Shown here piece by piece: positions 18,674 to 26,966 of a stretch of 30,753 nt of DNA. Both the position numbers and the translations under genes were made by a program. Under the pieces are notes generated by a model, which saw only the letters and a list, made by a program, of their open reading frames with translations, ran no database searches and was not told the DNA's origin. Source of the DNA: DASRZM01 sp035686365 (GTDB lineage Bacteria > Pseudomonadota > Gammaproteobacteria > Xanthomonadales > Xanthomonadaceae); assembly GCA_035686365.1 (NCBI GenBank), contig DASRZM010000104.1, positions 1-30,753 of the forward strand. Direction: 5' to 3'. How positions within the stretch are numbered: position 1 is the stretch's first letter; the number at the start of each line of letters is the position of its first letter.

Positions 18674-21600
18674 TCAGAACTCGATCCGGATGCCGATTGC
18701 CAGGTTGCCCTGGTCGACATCGTCGTTGCCGACCAGGTGCTCGTAGTACACGAATGCGGACTTGCCGCCGGGCCACAGCGCCGAGAGGCCGAACCCGATG
18801 TTGAAGTAGTCGCTGTCGGTCTCCTCGCCGTCGATCACGAAAGCCGTGCGCGTGGGGTCGTGCAGGAAGCGGGAGACCACGCGCTGGGAATCGTCCTGGA
18901 ACTGGTGTTCCCACTCCACGTTCAGGTGCGGCATCAGAACGCCCCAGTCGCGGCTCATGGTATAGGTGACCTTGCCGCCCAGGACGCCGGAGACGGAGTC
19001 CATGTCGCGTGGGTCCACCGCCAGGCCCAGGCCGGCGCCCGGCTGTCCGGAAATCAGCGACTCCTCGTAGGAGTCGAAGTCCACACGCGTGTAGGTTGCC
19101 CGCAGGTATGGGCCCAGGTTCCAGGCGCCGCGCTGGAAGTCTCGCCCGACCGAAACCGCGAACGAGATCTGGGAACCGTCGCTGTCGGCGGTCGCGGTCT
19201 GGTCGACGCGGGTGACCCCGCTGCTGGTGGCGATCTCGTAGACGATGCGCCGCTCGATGTCGTAGCTGTTGCTGCCGTAACTGAGCACCCCATCGACGTA
19301 CCAGCTGTCGTTCCGATACCAGGTCCCATAGGCCGACACGCTCCAGCCGGTCGTCTCGACCATGCCGCCGTTTCCGGCGACATCGACATCGTGCTGGGCG
19401 TAGCCGACGGCCGCGCCGGCGATCAGCGCGTCGTTGACGCGGTAGTCGACGCCGGCGGTGAGGCCGGCGGTGTCGAAGTCGTACTCGGGCCGGCTGCCGC
19501 CGGCCTCGACCTCGCCGCGCCCGATCGTGCCGGCGGCGAAGAAGCCCCAGCGCGAGAAGTCGGCGCCGACCTCGCTGCCGGCGCCGCCGGATTCGCCGTC
19601 CTGGCCCGGCAGCAGCGAGAGCGGAAGCAGACCGTCGGAGGTCTGCAGCGCAAGGCCGCGTCCTCCGGAGGCCCCCGACCGGAGCGCGGCAATCCGGGCG
19701 TTGAGGTTGTCGAACTGGGCGCGGGCGATGAGCATCGCGGAGTTGACCTGGGTCAGCGCCACGTCCTGGATCAGCTCCTGCAGCGCGTCTGCCACGTCGC
19801 CGGGGCTGTCGCCCGAGCCTTCGACCAGTTCCAGGCAGCGCGCGAGCAGGTCGGCCTGCTCGGGCGTCAGGCCCTGCATTGCGAACAGCGCCGGACACAG
19901 TGCGTCGATGGCGTCGCCGACCGTGACCTGCTGTTCCTGCAGCCCCGGTGTGTTGGCCACGCCGCCGGTGAGCGTGAACACGGTACTGACGCCGGATTCC
20001 ACCTCGGTGACGGTGACCGACGCGGTGCCCGGCAGCTGCACGGTGGCGAGGTTGCTGCTGCGGCCGTCGGCACCGGTCACGGTGGATTCGTCCTCCAGCG
20101 TCGCATTCTGGCCGCTCCACTGCAGCGTCGCGCCCTGCACGATCGCTCCGGACGCGTCGACGAACTCCACCACAAGAGGTGCCGAAGCCTGGTTGGTCGG
20201 CAGGGTCTGGTTGTTGCCGGACACGATCCTCAGCTCGCCGTTGCCGTCGCCGGTCACGCCGGTGGCCGTGAACTCGACCGAGCCCCCGTCGGGCACGGTG
20301 GCCCGGACGCGGTTGACGCCCGGATCCGGACCCAAGGTGAGGCGGTTGCGCGCCTGTCCGTCGGTATCGGTCAGTGTGGTTGCGCTCTGCAGCTGCCCGC
20401 CACCTTCGAGCACCTGCCACTGGATCGGTACGCCGTCGAGCGCCTTGGCCGCCACTGGCGGCAGGGCAATCTGGATGACGAAGTCCTCTTGCAGGGGCGT
20501 GGATACCGGCCCGGTCTGGCCGTCACCGCTGGCCTGCGAGATCAGCGGCGTGACCGTCTGGATGAGGGCATCGACGAAGCCGCCCCCGGACAGGCTTGCA
20601 CGCACCACGCTCGGCCCGGCCGTGGAGCCATGCCGGAAGCCCATCGAGGAGCGTCCGTCGGCACCGGTGATGGCGCTTTCGGCGTCCAGGACCAGGGATC
20701 CGGATACGACCTCCCAGTGGACCAGGATGCCTTCGATCGGCGAGCCGTCCTCGGCCCGGATCTCGGCCACGATCGGCTCGTCGCCGCGGGTCAGGATGGC
20801 CCCGCGCTGCCCGGCGCCCGAGACCAGCGTGATGCGGCCGCCGAAGGCCGGATCGCGCACGGTGAGCAGGAAACGCACCGGGTCCGCGCCAGGTGCGTCG
20901 GCGCGGATGGTGACGCGGCCCGCCGTGGACCCGAACTCGACCGTAATCGAAGTTTCGCCCGCGGCATCAGTGGTCGTGCTGGTCGCGCTCAGTGTGGCCT
21001 GGCCCGATTCCAGGGTCCAGGTGACCTGGGCCCCGGAGGTCGGCGTGCCGGAGATCGAATAGCGGACGACCAGCGGCTCGCTGGTGGAATTGATCGGGGC
21101 GATCTGGCCCTGGCCGGACACGATCTGAAGCAGTTCGCCGCCGACGACTTCGAGGCTGTAGAACACCTCCTGGGTCGGGTCGGACACGAGGAAGGCCCGG
21201 ATCTGCACCGTGCCGGCCGTCGCGCCGGCGGTGACGCCGACGCTGGCCTCGCCGTTGCTATCGGTGACCGAGGTCGAGGCATCGACGCTCGCGGGTCCGG
21301 AAACCACTTCCCAGCCGACCGTCTCGCCGGGGGACAGGTTGCCGTTGCGCTGCACGAGAGCCGTGAGCGGCTGGGCAAAGGCTTCGCCGGTATTCGCGGT
21401 CTGGTTGTCGCCGGATCCTGTCGCCGGCTTGCTCAGTACGACGACATCTTCGATGATCACGTCGAAAGTCACCGTCTGCTCGTCGCCGCTGCCGGGCGAG
21501 GCGGGTGAGGGGTCGAAGGTCGCAACCACACCCTGGCCATAGGTCCCGGCCTGGTTGCCGGTGAAGCTCACCACTGCGCTGCCGCCGGTATCCGTGCTCA

Positions 21601-22567
21601 CGTTCGCTGATGCGGGCGTCAGCGCCGGATCGTTCGCGGTGAAGGTGATCGGCTGCCCGGACATTGCCGCGCCGTCGATGTCCACGGTGCGGACCTCGAC
21701 ATCGAACGGAACCCCCGTATTGCTGGTGATCGGCGAGGCGGTCACCGCCTGCAGCGTCGGCGTGGTGGCAAACGCGGCGGCCGCCATCACGGAGGGGTCC
21801 TCGGACGGGTAGGCGATCACCTGGACCGGCTGGGTCGCGGCCGAGCCCACATCGAGCTGGACGGTGGCAAGGCCGCTGGTGAAATCGGGGTTCACCGACA
21901 CCGCCCCGGGCGAAGTGCATACGAAACCCTTGGCCGCCGCGGGATTGATCAGCACGGCGTCGCCAGCCGGATTGCTGGTGATCTCGAAACACACCGCGCC
22001 GTCGGTGCCGCCGGGATTGCCGTTGACCGAGATCTCGATGGTGTAGTCCACGATGCTGTTGGGCGTGGTCTGCGTCGTGCCGTCGGCGGGGTCGACGTTC
22101 TTGATCGCGAACTGGTTCTTGACCTCGGCGAAGTAGGTCAGCCGCGTGCTGGCACCACAGTTGCTGCCGCCGCCGGTGCACTCGATGTCGATCTGGACGA
22201 ATCCGCCGCGGACCGTCCCCAGCGTCAGGGTGAACATCTCGATCCCGGGACCTCCGGTGAAGGCCGTTCGATCCAGGACGGCGCCGCCGGTGGTGTCGGT
22301 CGTGATCGTGATCGTGCCGATGGCGGGGAAGTTGACGTCGTCACAGTCCGGGTCGGGGACGCCGTCGTCGCGGATCTCGAACGAGAAGACCAGCGGTTCG
22401 GACGGCTCACCTGACTGGAAAGTCGGTGCCACGCTGACGATCTCGCATATGGCGTGGGCCGCACCCGGCAGCAGGAACGCCATCAGGAGGACCGCAGCGG
22501 CCCGGCGGGCCGCAATCCGCAGCCCGGAAAAAGCGGGTGCAGTGAGTACGCGTTGGATCGATTGCAT
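18674..22567 (-). CDS. Large Ig-like repeat autotransporter (surface protein)
   Basis: A 1297-residue predicted outer-membrane/surface protein. It has a signal peptide (cleavage after GAAHA, residue 39). The N-terminal part (40-370) is beta-rich, contains Cys residues and has Ig-like character. Five tandem Big-1-like domains of about 98 residues start near 382, 484, 581, 679 and 782, each opening with SGxxQ and followed by a W-containing strand (GWEVVSG, TWTLESG, HWEVVSG, QWQVLEGG, QWSGQN). A helical linker (about 885-1000) follows, then a C-terminal autotransporter barrel (about 1005-1297) ending IRIEF with terminal Phe. Passenger first and barrel last is the classical type V orientation, not that of inverse autotransporters. 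The function is probably adhesion or surface stalk; no enzyme domain is visible. It is divergent from the caspase-like gene. Confidence 0.85.
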   Translation of the reverse strand: MQSIQRVLTAPAFSGLRIAARRAAAVLLMAFLLPGAAHAICEIVSVAPTFQSGEPSEPLVFSFEIRDDGVPDPDCDDVNFPAIGTITITTDTTGGAVLDRTAFTGGPGIEMFTLTLGTVRGGFVQIDIECTGGGSNCGASTRLTYFAEVKNQFAIKNVDPADGTTQTTPNSIVDYTIEISVNGNPGGTDGAVCFEITSNPAGDAVLINPAAAKGFVCTSPGAVSVNPDFTSGLATVQLDVGSAATQPVQVIAYPSEDPSVMAAAAFATTPTLQAVTASPITSNTGVPFDVEVRTVDIDGAAMSGQPITFTANDPALTPASANVSTDTGGSAVVSFTGNQAGTYGQGVVATFDPSPASPGSGDEQTVTFDVIIEDVVVLSKPATGSGDNQTANTGEAFAQPLTALVQRNGNLSPGETVGWEVVSGPASVDASTSVTDSNGEASVGVTAGATAGTVQIRAFLVSDPTQEVFYSLEVVGGELLQIVSGQGQIAPINSTSEPLVVRYSISGTPTSGAQVTWTLESGQATLSATSTTTDAAGETSITVEFGSTAGRVTIRADAPGADPVRFLLTVRDPAFGGRITLVSGAGQRGAILTRGDEPIVAEIRAEDGSPIEGILVHWEVVSGSLVLDAESAITGADGRSSMGFRHGSTAGPSVVRASLSGGGFVDALIQTVTPLISQASGDGQTGPVSTPLQEDFVIQIALPPVAAKALDGVPIQWQVLEGGGQLQSATTLTDTDGQARNRLTLGPDPGVNRVRATVPDGGSVEFTATGVTGDGNGELRIVSGNNQTLPTNQASAPLVVEFVDASGAIVQGATLQWSGQNATLEDESTVTGADGRSSNLATVQLPGTASVTVTEVESGVSTVFTLTGGVANTPGLQEQQVTVGDAIDALCPALFAMQGLTPEQADLLARCLELVEGSGDSPGDVADALQELIQDVALTQVNSAMLIARAQFDNLNARIAALRSGASGGRGLALQTSDGLLPLSLLPGQDGESGGAGSEVGADFSRWGFFAAGTIGRGEVEAGGSRPEYDFDTAGLTAGVDYRVNDALIAGAAVGYAQHDVDVAGNGGMVETTGWSVSAYGTWYRNDSWYVDGVLSYGSNSYDIERRIVYEIATSSGVTRVDQTATADSDGSQISFAVSVGRDFQRGAWNLGPYLRATYTRVDFDSYEESLISGQPGAGLGLAVDPRDMDSVSGVLGGKVTYTMSRDWGVLMPHLNVEWEHQFQDDSQRVVSRFLHDPTRTAFVIDGEETDSDYFNIGFGLSALWPGGKSAFVYYEHLVGNDDVDQGNLAIGIRIEF

Positions 22568-22588
22568 GGGCCCGGCCCCCCCACGGAG

Positions 22589-22627
22589 CTATACTGGCAA
22601 GCGGCGAGTATAGCGCCCCGATCGGGG
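22589..22627. promoter_or_regulatory. Symmetrical divergent promoter/operator between autotransporter and caspase-like genes
   Basis: The 87-base gap between the two divergent starts contains the inverted repeat CTATACT (22589-22595) / AGTATAG (22607-22613) with an 11-base spacer. Each arm reads TATACT, a -10-like hexamer, in opposite directions. Next to it is the perfect palindrome CCCCGATCGGGG (22616-22627). No good -35 is visible on either strand, so an activator or a non-sigma70 factor is possible. Confidence 0.45.
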
Positions 22628-22654
22628 GCGGCACGCGGAAAACGGAGGGGCAGC

Positions 22655-25066
22655 ATGACCGACACCATCACAGCCGGGCCGGCGCACGCGCGGATTCGCG
22701 GATTGATCGCAGGATTGACGTGCGTACTGGTGTTCGGGGCTGGTTCGGCCGTCCCCACGGGCGTGGAGGGCAAGCCGGCCACGCGCAACCCCGAGGATCT
22801 GCTGATCGTCGATTGCCTGCTGCCCGGGCAGATTCGCAAGCTCGGCCGCCAGGCGACCTTCATGAGCGCGCGTCGACCGATCCGCACCACCCAGGCCGAT
22901 TGCGAGATCCGTGGCGGCGAGTACGTCTCCTACGACCGCGCCAACTACCAGACGGCGCTCAAGGTCTGGATGGACCAGGCGATGTCCGGAAGCGCCGAGG
23001 CGCAGAACTACGTGGGCGAGATCTACCACAAGGGGCTGGGGATCGAGCCCGACCACGGCATGGCCGCGCAGTGGTACCAGAAGGCCGCCGCGCAGGGATA
23101 CAAGCGCGCCAAGATGAACTTGGGTTTCCTGTACGAACAGGGGCTGGGCGTACCGCAGGACCTGACCCGGGCGCTGGACCTGTACCGCGAGGCCTCCGGG
23201 ATCACCGGGGACGAGCTGCTGTTCGCCTCCCAGGTCGAGGTGCAGATGAAGGCCAAGGAGGCCCGGATTTCGAGCCTGGAGTCGGACGTGGCGCGCGAGC
23301 GCGAGGCCTCGCAGCAGCTGCGCGAGGAAGTCCAGCGCCTGCGTGGCGAGCTCGACAGCCGTCGCCGCGCACTGCAGCAGTCGCAGAGCGATCTGCAGGG
23401 GACGCGCGAGCAGCTGGCGCAGGCGCGTACCGCAGTCGGCGCGGACCTGTCCGGCCTCGACGCCATGCGTCGCCAGATCGAGGACAGACAGCAGCAGCTG
23501 GACCAGGACGGCGTGCAGCTCGCCTCCCAGCAGGCCAGCAGCCAGGCGCGGGTCGAGGAACTCGAGGCCCAGCTGGCCGACCTCAAGCGTCGCGAGTCCG
23601 AGCTGGCCGCGCGCGCAGACGCCGCCGACACGCAGCAGGCCTTGCGTGAGATCCGCTCGCAGACCGAGCAGCTCACCGGCTCGCTGGCGCAGGCGCAAGG
23701 CTCGGTGGACGCCCTGCGGGCGAAGCTGGCCGAGAACCAGGCCTTGCTGGAGACCGAGCGTCAGGCCTACCAGGCCGAGATCGCCAAACTGCAGGCCCTG
23801 GCCGACGAGCGCAAGCAGGAAGACTGGGAGTTGATGAAGCTGCTGGAAACCCAGCTTGCCGCCAAGGAGGCCCAGATCCGCCAGCAGCGGCAGCAGATCG
23901 GGATGCTCGAGACCCGCGTGGGTGCGAGCACGGGGCAGGCGCTGGCCGCCGCGCCGACGCTGGAGCTGATCAACCCGCCACTGACCGTCACCCGCGGCGC
24001 GCCGGCGGCCATGCTCAGGGGCGGCCCCGGCACCCACGAACTGGTAGGCAAGGTGTCTGCCCCGCAGGGAATTGCCGCAGTCAGCGTCAACGGACGTGAC
24101 GCCCGGCTGGCCAGCAACGGCGTGTTCCGGAGCCCCGTGGAGGTTCCGGCCGGGGGGGTGCGCGTGGAGGTTTCCGCACGCGACAGCAACGGCGCCGAGT
24201 CGGTCCTGGAGTTCATGATGCTGCTGCAGGGCGGCGCCAGCGCGCCTTCGGCAGTCGCGGCGGGCCCGGGCGATGCCGGCGGCGTGCCGCGCGACCTCAA
24301 GCTCGGCCGGTACTACGCGGTGGTGATCGGCAACAACAGCTACCAGGACAGCGGCTATGCGCGGCTCTCCAGCGCAGTGGAGGACGCCACCGCCGTCGCC
24401 CAGGTGCTCAAGCGCCGCTACGGTTACGAAACCCGGCTGCTGCTCAATGCCAGCCGCTTCGACATCCTCTCGGCGCTGAACGAGATGCGCGAGTCGCTGG
24501 GCGAGAACGACAACCTGCTGCTGTACTACGCCGGCCACGGCGAGGTCGATTCCGGCCAGCAGGGATACTGGATCCCGGTCGATGGACGGTCCGCGGAGCC
24601 GGCCACGTGGATCTCCAATGCGGCCATCAGCGACATCCTCAACACCATGAAGGCGCGCCACGTGCTGGTGGTCGCCGACTCGTGCTATTCGGGCACCATG
24701 ACGCGTTCGGCCGTGCCGATCTTCGATGCCGAGGTGATGCCGGCCGACACCCGGACCGCCTGGATCCGGCAGATGGTGGAGGGACGCTCGCGCACGGCGC
24801 TGACCTCCGGAGGCGTGCAGCCGGTGCCCGACGTGGGCTCGGGCAAGCACTCGTATTTCGCGCGCGCGCTGCTGAACGTGCTGGAGAACAATGGCCGCCT
24901 GCTGGAGGCGCAGCGCTTGTACAGGGAGGTCAATTCGGCGCTGGCCCTGGCCGCGGTGGATTCGCCCGTGCCGCAGAACCCCGGCTACTCTCCGATCCAG
25001 TTCGCGGGACACGAAACCGGCGACTTCTTCTTCGTGCCGGTGGCCTCCGCGCGGACTGGTCCGTGA
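22655..25066 (+). CDS. Caspase-like (peptidase C14) protein with Sel1 repeats and long coiled coil
   Basis: An 803-residue protein. An N-terminal hydrophobic segment (about residues 16-35) suggests export or membrane anchoring. Two Sel1-like repeats lie at about 95-180 (AEAQNYVGEIYHKGLG and RAKMNLGFLYEQGLG). A long Glu/Gln/Arg-rich coiled coil runs from about 192 to 427, then a small beta domain (about 440-535, VSVNGRDARLASNGVF). A caspase-fold domain follows from about 548: YYAVVIGNNSYQ, His628 in YYAGHGE and Cys677 in ADSCYSGTM. The catalytic dyad is intact. GGAGGGG at 22644-22650 fixes the start. Such proteins are usually called caspase family proteins or metacaspase-like; the substrate is unknown. 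Confidence 0.87.
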   Translation: MTDTITAGPAHARIRGLIAGLTCVLVFGAGSAVPTGVEGKPATRNPEDLLIVDCLLPGQIRKLGRQATFMSARRPIRTTQADCEIRGGEYVSYDRANYQTALKVWMDQAMSGSAEAQNYVGEIYHKGLGIEPDHGMAAQWYQKAAAQGYKRAKMNLGFLYEQGLGVPQDLTRALDLYREASGITGDELLFASQVEVQMKAKEARISSLESDVAREREASQQLREEVQRLRGELDSRRRALQQSQSDLQGTREQLAQARTAVGADLSGLDAMRRQIEDRQQQLDQDGVQLASQQASSQARVEELEAQLADLKRRESELAARADAADTQQALREIRSQTEQLTGSLAQAQGSVDALRAKLAENQALLETERQAYQAEIAKLQALADERKQEDWELMKLLETQLAAKEAQIRQQRQQIGMLETRVGASTGQALAAAPTLELINPPLTVTRGAPAAMLRGGPGTHELVGKVSAPQGIAAVSVNGRDARLASNGVFRSPVEVPAGGVRVEVSARDSNGAESVLEFMMLLQGGASAPSAVAAGPGDAGGVPRDLKLGRYYAVVIGNNSYQDSGYARLSSAVEDATAVAQVLKRRYGYETRLLLNASRFDILSALNEMRESLGENDNLLLYYAGHGEVDSGQQGYWIPVDGRSAEPATWISNAAISDILNTMKARHVLVVADSCYSGTMTRSAVPIFDAEVMPADTRTAWIRQMVEGRSRTALTSGGVQPVPDVGSGKHSYFARALLNVLENNGRLLEAQRLYREVNSALALAAVDSPVPQNPGYSPIQFAGHETGDFFFVPVASARTGP

Positions 25067-25073
25067 GCATCGG

Positions 25074-25130
25074 GGCCGGGCGCCGCGGCGCCCGGCCCGG
25101 CGTGCGCTGAAGCCGGCCGGCGGCCGGCTT
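25074..25130. repeat. Tandem GC-rich hairpins after the caspase-like gene
   Basis: The first is a perfect 24-base palindrome (25074-25097; arms GGCCGGGCGCCG). The second is a 9-bp stem AAGCCGGCC/GGCCGGCTT with a 3-base loop (25110-25130). They lie directly after the stop codon. No T-run follows. They probably mark the transcript end, perhaps as a barrier to exonucleases or as a rho-aided terminator. Confidence 0.6.
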
Positions 25131-25224
25131 GCCCGGCCCAGGCGCCCCCCTTATCATGCGCGGCCCCGGCCGCCGGGCCGGGCCGCATCGAGTGCCCGGT
25201 CCGGGCCGCGCCGCCAAGCCCACC

Positions 25225-25318
<94 letters not shown>

Positions 25319-25321
25319 ACG

Positions 25322-25346
25322 GCAACGGCCCCGACGGGGCCATTGC
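25322..25346 (+). terminator. Hairpin after tRNA-Ser
   Basis: GCAA-C-GGCCCC, loop GAC, GGGGCC-A-TTGC: a 10-bp stem with one mismatch, seven bases after the tRNA CCA. It resembles the core of the hairpin at 1-56, also next to a tRNA-like 3' end. There is no T-run. Confidence 0.4.
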
Positions 25347-25397
25347 GGTCCGTCGCGTACACTCCGCATTCCGCGCTGTGCAGGCACGTCCGATTCG

Positions 25398-25805
25398 ATG
25401 TCCGTGATCCTTGTCCCCGTCTCTTTCGGCGAACTGCTCGACAGGATTTCGATCCTGGAGATCAAGTCCGAGCGCATCGACGATCCGGCCAAGCTGGCGA
25501 ACGTCGACCGCGAGCTGCAGGCACTGCGCGAAACCTGGGCCGGCGCACCGGAATCCCGCATCGAGGTCGACGAGTTGCTGGCAGCGCTGAAAGCCGTCAA
25601 CGAGCGCCTGTGGGACATCGAGGACGCCATTCGCGGGAAGGAGTCGCAGCAGGCCTTCGACGAGCAGTTCGTGCGGCTGGCGCGCTCGGTCTACTTCGAG
25701 AACGACGAGCGCGCGCGCATCAAGCGTGAGCTGAACCAGCAACTGGGTTCGGCCTATGTCGAGGAGAAGTCCTACCGGGATTACCGTTCCGGCGCTGGCC
25801 CCTGA
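25398..25805 (+). CDS. DUF6165-like conserved protein of unknown function
   Basis: A small cytosolic-looking protein of 135 residues without signal or membrane segment. It begins MSVILVPVSFGELLDRISILEIKSERI and is predicted largely alpha-helical with many charged residues. I recognise this as the DUF6165 type; no biochemical role is known to me. It is convergent with the GT9 glycosyltransferase gene and near a Kdo kinase gene, which hints at a cell-envelope context, but this is inference from position. A 7-bp hairpin (25839-25855) between the convergent stops may serve both transcripts. Confidence 0.7.
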   Translation: MSVILVPVSFGELLDRISILEIKSERIDDPAKLANVDRELQALRETWAGAPESRIEVDELLAALKAVNERLWDIEDAIRGKESQQAFDEQFVRLARSVYFENDERARIKRELNQQLGSAYVEEKSYRDYRSGAGP

Positions 25806-25856
25806 GGGGGCCGTGCAACGGTTGCCGCGCGCTCCGGTCGCCGCCGCGGGCGGCGC

Positions 25857-26921
25857 CTACGGGGACGGTGTGGATCGGCGCCAGGCGGCGAAGCGGTCGA
25901 AGCACTCGATGACCTCGTCGATGCCGATCAGGTCCATCACGCCGGGATGCTCGAGCTTGGTGCCCCAGGGCAGGTCCGCTGCGGGTCGGCCGCGGAAGCG
26001 GCGGGCGGCATCGTCATAACGGTCCACACAGAAGCGCAGGTCCGAATACGGGCCGCTGCGGCGCGGATTGCTGGCCGCGTGCAGGCCGATCACGCGGGTG
26101 CCGACGGCATTGGCGACATGCATCGGACCCGAATCCGGGGTCAGCACGACATCGGCGCGCTCCAGCAGCGCGAGCAGCTGCTGGATGGTGTCCTTGCCGA
26201 TCAGGTCCAGCACCGGTTCTCGCATCGCGGCGACGATGGCGTCGCCGGTGCGGCGCTCCAGCTCCGAGCGGCCTCCGCACAGCACCACGCGGTATCCGTG
26301 CCGGCCGATGGCGTGGTCGGCGACGGCGGCGTAGCCCGACGCATGCCAGTTGCGCACGGCATGGCTGGCACAGGGGCTCACCAGCAGGGTCGGCTGGTCG
26401 CCCGGGAGCTGGGCTTGCGCGAATTCGCGTGCCTGCGCGGGAATCGGCAGGTCCCACTCGACCCGCTCCTGGCGCAGACCCAGCGGCTCCAGGAAGCTGC
26501 CGATCGCATCCAGGACGTGCTCGCCGGTGCGCGCGGGGATGCGCCGGTTCACGAACATGCCGTGCAGGTCCCTGGACCGCGCAGGGTCGTACCCGATCCG
26601 CAGCGGGGCGCGCACGCGCATCGACAGCAGGTTGGCGCGCAGTGCGACCTGCATCTGCAGCAGCGCATCGAAGCGCCGGCCGGCCAGGGCGCGTCCGACG
26701 GCACGGTGCCCGGCCCATCCGGCCGACTTGTCGAAGACCACGAACTCGACGCCGGGCAGGTCCTCGACCAGCTTGTGTTCGAGCCTGCCCACGATCCACA
26801 CCAGGCGCGTGTCCGGCCAGTGCCGCCGCAAGGTGCGCACCAGCGGCACCACGTGGGTGACGTCGCCCAGCGCCGACAGGCGCAGCAGGCACAGTTGCTC
26901 GGGCGGGGCCGGCGGGCTCAC
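25857..26921 (-). CDS. Glycosyltransferase family 9 (LPS heptosyltransferase-like)
   Basis: A 354-residue member of the WaaC/WaaF/WaaQ family that transfers heptose from ADP-heptose to the inner core of lipopolysaccharide, at the cytosolic face of the inner membrane. Visible features are LCLLRLSALGDVTHVVPLVR at the N-terminus, LVSPCASHAVRNW in the middle, and the nucleotide-binding motif LTPDSGPMHVANAVGTRVIGL followed by NPRRSGPYS. The GTG start at 26921 is chosen because the family homology begins there. It is divergent from the Kdo kinase gene with 45 bases between. Which acceptor it uses cannot be told from sequence. Confidence 0.88.
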   Translation of the reverse strand: MSPPAPPEQLCLLRLSALGDVTHVVPLVRTLRRHWPDTRLVWIVGRLEHKLVEDLPGVEFVVFDKSAGWAGHRAVGRALAGRRFDALLQMQVALRANLLSMRVRAPLRIGYDPARSRDLHGMFVNRRIPARTGEHVLDAIGSFLEPLGLRQERVEWDLPIPAQAREFAQAQLPGDQPTLLVSPCASHAVRNWHASGYAAVADHAIGRHGYRVVLCGGRSELERRTGDAIVAAMREPVLDLIGKDTIQQLLALLERADVVLTPDSGPMHVANAVGTRVIGLHAASNPRRSGPYSDLRFCVDRYDDAARRFRGRPAADLPWGTKLEHPGVMDLIGIDEVIECFDRFAAWRRSTPSP

Positions 26922-26966
26922 GATAGACTCCAAGGTTCGAAGGCTTGCAGGATCGGCTGGCAGCGC

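Noticed and set aside
18587..21508. Open plus-strand frame of 973 codons across the autotransporter
   Set aside because: It is antisense to a gene with signal peptide, repeats and barrel. The translated sequence shows no domain.
18674..22567. Inverse autotransporter (intimin/invasin type)
   Set aside because: The Ig-like repeats fit, but the barrel lies at the C-terminus and ends in Phe, as in classical autotransporters.
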